This document shows positions 11,501 to 15,980 of a stretch of DNA of 15,980 bases, in pieces (within the stretch, counting starts at the first letter, position 1; every line of letters starts with the position of its first letter). The DNA comes from Hemicentrotus pulcherrimus. Its lineage: Eukaryota > Echinodermata > Echinoidea > Camarodonta > Strongylocentrotidae. Below the pieces are notes generated by a model. That model had not been told where the DNA came from. It searched no databases and was given only the letters and a program-made list of their open reading frames with translations. The translations under genes were made by a program, and so were the position numbers. The stretch covers positions 7,302 to 23,281 of the forward strand of contig BEXV01002951.1 in NCBI GenBank assembly GCA_003118195.1, written 5' to 3'.

Positions 11501-14500
11501 CCGGAAATCTTCTCTTTTCTGAACAGCTTCATCCGGAAGACTCCATCCTTCAGGGAACTCTAGCTGCATTTGTTCTCTTGCAGCTGACTTGCATTGAGCT
11601 TTGATGCCATAAACAAGTCGGAGGATGTTAAGCCCCTTTTGTTCTGTATTTCCAGGTTCCAACTCTTCAACAGCTGCTCCCAGTGGATATGGAGCCTTTT
11701 GAGGCCACTCGAGATAGCGAACAACAAAGAGTTTCTGATGTCTCTCCGCATATTTAACCTCTACATTTCTTCTAGAACTGCATTCATTCTGTGTTTGTTC
11801 CCTTCTCTTCTTTATCTCAAACAGTGTAACCACAGCTGCATTATTCTTTGAAGTGCTTCTTCTTTTTCTTCCCAGGATAAGCATCTTAGGAGAAGAACGG
11901 TCAATGGGCACCATCACATTATCACTCTGAGGATCCAGGTAGCACACAAACTTTTGTAACCGGAGATTGGCATTGTGTTCAATGATGCCTACTACCCTTC
12001 CATAGATCTTTATTTCTCTTTCGGCATCATCATCTTCTTCTACTTCTTGCTCCTCCTCATTTTCTAAGATCTCTACAAGAACCTTATCACTGTTGAGGGC
12101 ATGTCCTCGACGCTTCATATTCGTGATGGTTATTTCATCTCCTGACTGCCTGTCTTGGGGGACAGCATATGTACGTCCAGTGAAGTCTTGGCGGAAGATA
12201 CAGATCTTGTACATATCAGGAAATTGAAGAGCCTTGCGAAGAAGTTCTTCAACATTAGTTTCTAGAGACTGACCAGAGGGATCCACAATTACAAAATCTT
12301 CATCATCTGAATCATATGTATCATCTTGTAGGAGGGCAAAACGATCTTCTCTCTCCACCATGCGTAGGTTCTGTAACACATGTTGATTAGTACGGCTTGC
12401 TACATATCGTACTGTAGCTCTTGATGCAGATGGAGTAGTTTCCTCTCTGCGTGACTTCTGTAATCTTACTCCAGCTTCTGGCTCCAGGATAGGTATGGCC
12501 GATTTGCTCTGTTCCCTTTCAATGGTAGCAACTCGATCGTCAGATTCTTGTCCTGATGCAGCCTCTTCCTCTTGATCTTCAGCCAACACTTCAGGATGTG
12601 GCCTCCCATACTCCTCAGCCATGTCCTCGTCCACCTGAATCTTCAATTCCTGAAGCCATTCATCATCGAGCAAGTCATCATCATCCTCATCATCATCAAC
12701 TGCAGAAGCAGCAGCACCAGCATCAGGGGCACTGTATTTCCTGGCGCTTCTCTTTTGCTTTTCAGTCCTCGGAAAGCAACTTGGCACTTCAATTGCTCTA
12801 CTGACTGCAGGTCTTGCAGTTAAGGTGTGAGGGGTCCCCCTGGAGCCTGTACTGTGAGCTGAAGCTCTTGGAATGAATGATTTTGCAGTAGGGTTGAGCA
12901 GACGCCTGGCATTTGCAATCTCATTCTGGATAGAAGCCATTGTTAGATCTTGTTTGCTATGGATGGCACTATTCCTCTCACATGTCTTGATGTACCTCTG
13001 CCATGTCTTCTGGCATTCCCCAGCTGAACAGACTGCCACAGGATCTCCCATTACAGTTATGAGAGACTGTGCACGGGTGAAAGCAGTGTTCAGGAGCCCT
13101 TTGTCTGAAAGGAACCCATACCAGAACTTGTTTCTCACATTTCGGTCTCCTACTTGGGGAAGAGATGTGATGTCTACCTTTTTTAACGACGATCTTGTTC
13201 TCACCGTGCTTAGAAAGACAGCACGATACTGCTTCCCTGTACAAATTGGATGAAATATGAAAATATAATTTGTGATTAAATATGACATCAAATAAACGCT
13301 TCCACACTGTATTTACACCATCCATGCATATGCTCATATATTGCAAAGACTTGCATACCTATCTAGTAGGCCCGAGTAATTACAGAGATTTTGCAGAACA
13401 GAAATAGTAATATTGAGTTGGGCTAGCCAAAAATTTTATATGAAAATTTTCATGCAGGAGTCAGCATATGGCAGCAGAGAGGAAGAAATGTGTGGGCCTA
13501 AGGCCACATGATATGACTAGCCAAACATGGTATTGAGTGCATTAGTACATGTAAGTCTGCAAGTATATTTCTGTGAGATATTATGGATATCTATAGTATC
13601 TATTTGTCAAAGGAAACTATTGTTTAACAGTAATTTGGTTGTGTTAATATAGTCTCTTAAAGTTTATTTTGGGTATAGTTAGTTGGTTTAAAGCTTATTG
13701 ATCCCATCACTTTGGACCTTCACCTGCATGTATGACAATCGAGTATGACAAACTTCACTTCATACTCTAGCTTAGCTGTGATAAATGCATTTATTAGAAC
13801 TATTGAAACCTACTTCTGAGTGCTTTAATTTTATATCCTTTATCATAAAATTTGGCCACTATTTTTTGTGTAAATATTGTCACAATTAGTGCCTATTACA
13901 TTCTAGTTCAAATGTCTGATCAGCATTTTGGTAGACTATCGAAGCTTGCACAGTCCCTGGAGAGTCATATTTTGACTTCCGTTTCTGAACATGCTTGGTA
14001 TCATGAAACTTGAATCCTTCTTTGCACCTTCAATTTTAGAGCCCTGAAAGAGACCTGTTGTCAACTGAAATGATATCCCATTTTCTCCATCATATATATT
14101 TAATACAATTGAAATTCAATTTATTATTTTTAAGTTCTGTATTGTAAAACATCAGTATAAAATTCAATTTTGAAATACCCCAAAATAACAATTTTCAAAC
14201 CAAAGTTTTAGCGTGACAGTGGGAAACCCAAGCGGGGGTACCATTTTGACCGAAGCCTACCAACCTGCCAGACACCTTTACGTATCATACTTTAGCTCTA
14301 CTAGTTCAGCAAAGTATCTTCAGAAAATTACCTTGCACGTTCTGCACTGTCTCAACCGTCACAGCATGTAGGCTTCTCTTCCTCATCTCCTGTCGGATTA
14401 CCTCGACCTATATCACAAACACATACAATTTTCCTTTCAAAACCAAACTTCAAAAAAATTCAAATTGGTTCTGTTGCTTCTGAAAATAAAATAAAAATCA

Positions 14501-15298
14501 ATACAGGATATTATGAATGCCTTAAAAATGAAACTATTTTGGATCTATATAGCATTTAATACATGCACAATGACTCAACATGCTTTAACAGATACACAAC
14601 ATTATAACCAATCAACTTCAAAGCAAATACCGCTTATCAAAATTTTCTTTAATGTGATATCTATTTAGTGAATTTTGAGCACAGATTCTTTCAAAAATGA
14701 CACTTATCAGAACTCTTTATACAGGTGATAGAACTGCAACAATATATTGTAAGATTTATAGAACACCGTAACTGCTTACAAAGCAATGTCCATGTACCTG
14801 TACATGTACATGTACATGTACATGGACAGCTTCTTGACCCATTTTCCTTAAATGTCATATCAATGGAGTCAGTTTCACGCTCAGATTCATACTTATAAAT
14901 AAAAAGACACTAACCTGAACTCTGTAAGGTGATAGTACCACAACGTCACTCTGTTTGGGTCTATCCCACTCTTTAGGCCAGTGCTTCATCAATGAAGCGA
15001 CGTATTCTGCAATTATCCTTGCTTCCTCTGCATTCATGTATGATGTCCCAACAAGCTGATCCTCCCCCCTCACGTCCACAAAGTTAAGTGGAAAGAGGTT
15101 GGGGTGTTCACTGCTGGTGCTCTTTGATATGAAGGCTGTTCCATAGTGCACCTTCAAGAAGTCTAGGATGGGTTGGCAGCTCCTGTAGTTGATGGTGAGG
15201 TTGCAGCTGGCATGGCAGTCATTCTGTTTGTCATATTTGAACAGGCGTTGCAGTAGGGACAGGTTGAACTTGGCCTTCCTCGTGCGGGGAGAGTGTAC
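2257..15298 (-). CDS. HELZ2: HELZ2-like helicase / RNB exoribonuclease (partial at both ends, seven exons)
   Basis: Joined exons 15298-14915, 14407-14332, 13236-9093, 8320-8220, 5405-5250, 4142-4008 and 2546-2257 give 5286 nt (1762 codons) with no frame break, and every junction is AG/GT. Domain order in window-protein numbering: C-terminal half of a UPF1-like SF1 helicase (1 to ~230); acidic linker (~330-480); OB/cold-shock-like segments (~495-700); RNB nuclease (~730-1095); family-specific linker (~1155-1570); start of a second UPF1-like helicase with Walker A GPPGTGKT at 1618-1625. This helicase-RNB-helicase order is diagnostic of HELZ2. Vertebrate HELZ2 is known as a PPAR-alpha-interacting cofactor and interferon-induced 3'-5' exoribonuclease; carrying that role to this organism is inference. 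The N-terminal zinc fingers and helicase-1 ATPase motifs lie beyond 15980, and helicase-2 motifs II-VI lie beyond base 1. Neither initiator nor terminator is in the window. The HELZ2-like call is secure; strict orthology rather than paralogy is not. Confidence 0.92.
2707..3277 (+). mobile_element. Dispersed repeat with three tandem 151-bp modules, copy 1
   Basis: Three modules repeat with a period of 151 bp, marked by TGACCTTTGACCT at 2818-2830 and 2969-2981 and a diverged TGACCTTTAACCT at 3120-3132. Each module carries CAGTTCATTGGCT-like, ATACATGACC and GCATACATAATGAG-like segments. The left part (AACTAGA, then ATGCCTCCGCCA at 2746) is shared with the copy at 5699. The right end has TAGCAGAGGCAT (ending 3277), an imperfect inverse of ATGCCTCCGCCA. 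This may mean a non-autonomous DNA element, but the shared sequence extends left of that motif, so it need not be the true terminus. No clear target-site duplication is visible and no protein is encoded. Confidence 0.7.
3328..3615 (+). pseudogene. Fragment of a non-LTR retrotransposon ORF end (C-terminal CCHC-type zinc knuckle)
   Basis: The frame between stops at 3325-3327 and 3613-3615 encodes about 95 residues with no start Met. Its second half reads LGYQRLDPCLCGQIQTVDHV, then LNDCAIR. The CxCGx5Tx2Hx4C pattern is the zinc-knuckle-like signature found just after the reverse transcriptase in many animal non-LTR retrotransposon proteins. The polymerase part is missing, so this is a truncated relic, antisense to the host gene within its intron. 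The clade (CR1, Jockey, RTE or other) cannot be set from this much. Confidence 0.65.
4008..4142 (-). CDS. HELZ2: HELZ2-like exon: helicase 2 Walker A completion and motif Ia
   Basis: This exon has 135 nt, phase 1 in and phase 1 out. The acceptor is CCCTCAAG before GCACTGG, and the donor is GTTAGT after GTAGCCG. It begins by completing Walker A (G, then TGKTVTGAYLAYFF), so GPPGTGKT is split between two exons by an intron of about 1.1 kb. LYCGPSNKSVDVVA follows and corresponds to motif Ia, the (T/S)N-containing segment that senses nucleic acid in UPF1-type enzymes. The motif and phase match make this a firm call. Confidence 0.92.
4143..5249 (-). other. Intron splitting the Walker A codons of helicase 2
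   Basis: This intron is 1107 bp, between GPP(G) and (G)TGKT. It contains a tRNA-like SINE head (about 4591-4660) with possible SINE body down to about 4290. From 4660 to 5200 there is AT-rich sequence with several A and T homopolymer runs and no recognisable feature. Confidence 0.8.
4290..4660 (-). mobile_element. Probable tRNA-derived SINE (A/B box head at 4599-4646)
   Basis: On the minus strand TGGTCCAGTAG (4646-4636) matches the pol III A-box pattern fully. AGTACAAATCC (4609-4599) matches 8 of 11 B-box positions. The two are spaced a little closer than in a mature tRNA. The flanks do not pair into an acceptor stem, so this is not a working tRNA gene. Downstream on the same strand a unique-looking body runs to a CTTTAATTTTTTTT tail near 4290-4310, which would suit a SINE 3' end. 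The limits of the body are inferred; the A/B boxes are seen directly. Confidence 0.5.
5250..5405 (-). CDS. HELZ2: HELZ2-like exon: helicase 2 Q-motif and first half of Walker A
   Basis: This exon has 156 nt, phase 1 in and phase 1 out. The acceptor (CTTTGGTGAAG before ATGATACCC) is a modest match but is the only AG in a pyrimidine-rich stretch, and the phase fits the 8220-8320 exon. The donor is GTAAGA, close to consensus. The exon encodes DTLRILCREAKALALTDLRV, then LHPLNPSQQAAVKKAL and ETFSVIQGPP plus the first base of Gly. LNPSQQAAV is the Q-motif of UPF1-like helicases, and the end is the start of Walker A. This opens the second helicase domain, the one C-terminal to RNB in HELZ2. Confidence 0.9.
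5699..6130 (+). mobile_element. Dispersed repeat with 151-bp-type modules, copy 2
   Basis: This copy is in the same orientation as copy 1. It starts AACTAGATGGA, carries ATGCCTCCGCCA at 5736 and GAGCAATTTTACAAACC just after, identical to copy 1. Two core sites follow: a diverged TGATCTTTGACCT at 5866-5878 and a perfect TGACCTTTGACCT at 6001-6013, each followed by a CAGTTCATTGGCTCTG segment. The right end of copy 1 (GAGGCAT) is absent, so this copy is truncated or ends differently. Having two copies in two introns of one gene shows the family is dispersed. Confidence 0.7.
6186..6367. mobile_element. Foldback (long inverted-repeat) element, MITE-like
   Basis: Outer arms are CAAATGTTGACTGCTT (6198-6213) and its exact inverse AAGCAGTCAACATTTG (6345-6360). 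Further out CAGTATA (6186-6192) faces TATACTG (6361-6367). Inner arms keep pairing with mismatches: GGTAAAAACC (from 6229) against GGTTTTTTACC-like sequence near 6325-6334, and ACAACTGCGCTATG (6256-6269) against CATAGCACAGTTG (6292-6304). The near-complete self-complementarity over about 180 bp, with only ~20 bp at the tip, is typical of small foldback or MITE elements. No coding capacity. A clear target-site duplication is not resolved. Confidence 0.7.
6596..6650 (+). repeat. Purine-only low-complexity tract (GA-rich)
   Basis: GA-rich simple sequence with GAGAGAGAGA runs and only a few pyrimidines. It may adopt unusual structure but carries no specific signal. Confidence 0.7.
6914..7058 (+). 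repeat. Direct duplication, 93-bp spacing
   Basis: A segment starting GATACC with GATTTACATTGGT and CCTGTGTTA recurs 93 bp later (6914-6965 and 7007-7058), with about 80 percent identity by eye. It lies within the intron and inside an incidental plus-strand open frame. Confidence 0.65.
7320..8030 (+). repeat. Array of diverged ~145-175-bp repeats with GACCTTTGACC cores and a hairpin
   Basis: Successive units begin with versions of TTTGACCT: perfect TGACCTTTGACCT at 7325-7337, then degenerate forms near 7498, 7671 and 7815. Later parts of units share GGTGATGCACAC or GGTGATACACA, a CAAGTTT/CTAAGTT segment, and a TCTTGAGATATTGCG or TCTTGTCATATCGCA segment. Divergence is high, so these are old copies. 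A perfect inverted repeat sits at 7540-7581. No protein is encoded. Confidence 0.6.
7540..7581. repeat. Perfect 15-bp inverted repeat with 12-nt loop
   Basis: TATGGTGATGCACAC (7540-7554) is followed by 12 bases and then its exact inverse GTGTGCATCACCATA (7567-7581). The left arm matches the GGTGATGCACAC segment of the surrounding repeat array, so the hairpin may come from two oppositely oriented repeat pieces. Confidence 0.85.
8220..8320 (-). CDS. HELZ2: HELZ2-like 101-nt micro-exon linking the RNB module to helicase 2
   Basis: The acceptor is TTTTCCTGCAG before ACGAGAAG, a strong site. The donor is GTAAAT after CACTCTG. The phase is 2 in and 1 out. Joined to AG from the previous exon it gives R, then REEAAVAGVDSKGVPVL, VQDIALQRPNHPDWHS, and a split Asp codon. 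It is exactly the length needed to connect the phase-2 end of the giant exon to the phase-1 start of the helicase-2 exon; without it those two exons do not join in frame. The stretch has no catalytic motif and belongs to the pre-helicase linker. The evidence is splice sites, phase and open frame; similarity to the family is weaker here than elsewhere. Confidence 0.85.
8321..9092 (-). other. Intron of the HELZ2-like gene, no recognised element
   Basis: This intron is 772 bp, between the giant exon and the 101-nt exon. Donor GTAGGT and acceptor CCTGCAG. I see AT-rich sequence, a short imperfect palindrome near 8363-8377 (ATAGTGTTACACTAT), and a possible repeat piece near 8930-9020. No supported gene or element. 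Confidence 0.7.
9093..13236 (-). CDS. HELZ2: HELZ2-like giant exon: helicase 1 motif V-VI, acidic linker, OB folds, RNB nuclease, linker
   Basis: One exon of 4144 nt encodes 1380 full codons. The acceptor is TTGTACAG before GGAAGC, and the donor is GTAGGT after CCCAATAG. It starts with the rest of helicase motif V (QYRAVFLSTVRT) and motif VI (LLNTAFTRAQSLITVMGD, with the arginine finger in TRAQ). An Asp/Glu-rich linker follows. The next segment (GDEITITNMKRRGHALNSDK, then GRVVGIIEH) resembles the cold-shock/OB folds of Dis3-type nucleases. The RNB domain comes next, with FTVDPPGSTDLDDA at ~11482-11441 and YTHFTSPIRRYIDLVVHR at ~10471-10418. About 440 residues of HELZ2-specific linker close the exon. 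The in-frame TAG just after the exon is not the true stop: the frame continues through a consensus donor into further exons of the same family. Confidence 0.93.
10418..11500 (-). other. RNB (RNase II/Dis3-type) catalytic domain within the HELZ2-like giant exon
   Basis: The RNB domain hydrolyses RNA 3' to 5' using metal ions held by four aspartates. Here FTVDPPGSTDLDDA carries all four with the same spacing as bacterial RNase II (D, then D at +6, +8 and +9), at window-protein residues 741, 747, 749 and 750. The downstream signature YTHFTSPIRRY (1076-1086) keeps the arginine pair that contacts the scissile phosphate in RNase II. Between them, EELMLMTNNAVAEHVL matches the conserved EEfMllaN-type helix of the family. 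Nothing seen here predicts an inactive enzyme. No clear C-terminal S1 domain follows; the OB-like segments lie N-terminal of it. Confidence 0.92.
12654..12703 (-). repeat. Trinucleotide-rich tract coding an Asp-rich run in the linker
   Basis: The plus strand reads as TCATC/CATCAT-type triplets. On the coding strand they give a run of about ten Asp/Glu residues (VDDDEDDDDLLDDEW). It sits in the linker between helicase 1 and the OB folds. Two further acidic patches follow, DDTYDSDDEDF (near 12320) and an acidic insert in the OB region (12017-12061). Low-complexity GAT/GAC triplets tend to vary in length, so this is a likely site of length variation between alleles or relatives. Confidence 0.75.
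13237..14331 (-). other. Intron of the HELZ2-like gene, no recognised element
   Basis: This intron is 1095 bp, between the 76-nt exon and the giant exon. AT-rich, with no tandem array, coding frame or RNA gene that I can support. Confidence 0.7.
14332..14407 (-). CDS. HELZ2: HELZ2-like 76-nt micro-exon: helicase 1, start of motif V
   Basis: This short exon was found by splice logic. The acceptor is ATATAG before GTCGAG, and the donor is GTAATT after GTGCAAG. It encodes VEVIRQEMRKRSLHA, then VTVETVQNVQ plus the first base of a Gly codon (phase 0 in, phase 1 out). It joins SPYRVQ of the previous exon to GKQYRAVFLSTVR of the next. That rebuilds the standard UPF1-family run: PYxxQ, a short amphipathic helix, then motif V with its QG pair. 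Without this exon the two neighbours could not be read in frame as one helicase. The phase match and the family match together make it secure, although it is too short to stand out as an open frame. Confidence 0.9.
14408..14914 (-). other. Intron of the HELZ2-like gene with a TACATG microsatellite
   Basis: This intron is 507 bp, between the 14915-15298 exon and the 76-nt micro-exon. Apart from a TACATG palindromic run at 14788-14827 it is plain AT-rich sequence. Confidence 0.75.
14788..14827. repeat. TACATG hexanucleotide run inside a 40-bp near-palindrome
   Basis: GTCCATGTAC at the left faces GTACATGGAC at the right, with repeated TACATG units between. TACATG is itself nearly self-complementary (GTACATGTAC), so the whole run can fold back. 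Confidence 0.8.
14915..15298 (-). CDS. HELZ2: HELZ2-like exon: helicase 1, post-motif III to motif IV region
   Basis: This exon has 384 nt (128 codons), phase 0 at both ends. The acceptor is TTGCAG before GTACAC, and the donor is GTTAGT after GTTCAG. The encoded stretch begins VHSPRTRKAK, which fits the segment just after the GDxxQLxP motif of UPF1-type helicases. TINYRS (residues 35-40) corresponds to the QYRM motif of the family. The exon ends in VVVLSPYRVQ, the classic PYxxQ segment ahead of motif V. The usual middle Met of QYRM is Ser here and the first Gln is Asn; the Arg is kept. An open frame continues 5' of the acceptor and 3' of the donor, but those extensions are intronic by splice logic and do not resemble the family. 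The preceding exon, carrying the DEAA/DEAG-type motif II, is not in the window. Confidence 0.9.
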
Positions 15299-15980
15299 CT
15301 GCAATTTTGGATGACATCTCCATAGTTAAATTGATCGGTGCTCATGTTTTCATTCTTAAATCGAAACAATAGATCATCGGTGACCTAGGCTTTGAGTACA
15401 CAAAACCCCTTGAAGTGAATCAAGCTATTATTTATCTATTTACTTACAACAGCACATAAAATGCTATGTATACGTGGTTGATTCCCGATCATAGTCATGA
15501 CCACGACATTTGAAGCTACTGACACATTCATACCCCCTTCACATACACAGATTAATCTTACGTGTCCTTACGGATCGAACATTTCACGGATCCTTAAGAT
15601 TTGATCAATTTTACGATCGATTTAAGAGTTGTTATGAGTTATTACAAGCTTTTTACAGATTATTACGTCATTGTAGCTTTTATACCTTCCCCCAAATCCT
15701 AAACTATACATAAGAATATGTAAAGTATATGTATCTATTCATAATACCCCCTACACATACATAAATTTTTCTTACGAGTACTTACAGATCGCACAAATTC
15801 ACAGATCTTTCACGGATCCTTACGATTTGGCCACTTTTACGATTGATTTAAGAGTTGTTATGAGTTATTACAAGCTATTTACGGACTATTACGTCATTGT
15901 TGGTCAAACAGTTTTTGAGCGTCATGTAGCGCCTGGCTGGAATGCTCCCCAGGGAGTGGAGATTGTGCACACAATAAGTG
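15299..15980 (-). other. Partial intron upstream of the first visible exon
   Basis: No exon carrying helicase-1 motif II or III is visible here, so the intron runs past the right edge. It contains a duplicated TTACG-rich repeat (15526-15900). A CTGGCTGGAATGCTCCCC-containing stretch at 15915-15980 looks like the edge of another repeat but cannot be classified. Confidence 0.6.
15526..15900 (+). repeat. Two direct copies of a ~150-165-bp TTACG-rich repeat
   Basis: Copy A spans about 15526-15674 and copy B about 15737-15900. Both start ATTCATA with a C-run and CACATACA. Both contain TTCACGGATCCTTA and GATTTAAGAGTTGTTATGAG, and both end in ATTACGTCATTGT. Short TTACG words recur inside each unit. 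Copies differ by substitutions and small indels. No coding frame; family unknown. Confidence 0.8.

Noticed and set aside
12556..13253. Plus-strand open frames opposite the giant exon (for example 12572-12823 and 12873-13253)
   Set aside because: They are antisense shadows of strongly coding minus-strand sequence and show no domain or motif of their own.
9089..13291. A single-exon gene of 1400 codons starting at ATG 13291 and ending at TAG near 9090
   Set aside because: The first ~19 codons are intron (pyrimidine tract and TTGTACAG acceptor), helicase motif V is completed only by the upstream micro-exon, and the stop lies just after a consensus donor whose phase continues into downstream family exons.

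Overview
This is a window of eukaryotic, animal-type DNA. It is AT-rich, its genes are split by GT-AG introns, and the introns are crowded with diverged dispersed repeats. The repeats (blocks built around TGACCTTTGACCT, TACATG runs, a tRNA-like SINE, a non-LTR retrotransposon relic) suggest a marine invertebrate. An echinoderm or another invertebrate deuterostome is my best guess, but that rests on general resemblance and is not proven.

One gene dominates the window, and it lies on the minus strand. Seven exons join without a reading-frame break: 15298-14915, 14407-14332, 13236-9093, 8320-8220, 5405-5250, 4142-4008 and 2546-2257. They encode 1762 codons of a longer protein that is open at both window edges. 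In order the protein carries the end of a UPF1-like superfamily 1 helicase domain, an acidic linker, OB/cold-shock-like segments, a complete RNB (RNase II/Dis3-type) exoribonuclease domain with all four metal-binding aspartates, a long family-specific linker, and the start of a second UPF1-like helicase with its Walker A motif. Helicase-RNB-helicase is the layout of HELZ2 (PRIC285). In vertebrates HELZ2 is an interferon-induced protein, described both as a PPAR-alpha coactivator and as a 3'-5' exoribonuclease. The N-terminal zinc fingers and first ATPase motifs should lie to the right of the window. The rest of helicase 2 should lie to the left. Three of the seven exons (14332-14407, 8220-8320 and the true limits of 5250-5405) were settled by splice sites and phase, not by long open frames.

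The introns hold most of the remaining structure. The left-hand intron (1-2256) contains a ~346-bp direct repeat. The intron 2547-4007 holds a three-module 151-bp tandem repeat, followed by a plus-strand fragment of the C-terminal zinc-knuckle end of a non-LTR retrotransposon. The intron 4143-5249 holds a tRNA-derived SINE-like unit. The intron 5406-8219 holds a second copy of the 151-bp family, a ~180-bp foldback element, a purine tract and an array of diverged repeats with a perfect 15-bp hairpin. The right-hand intron (15299-15980) holds a duplicated TTACG-rich repeat. I found no second protein-coding gene, no functional tRNA or rRNA, no CRISPR array, and nothing bacterial or viral.
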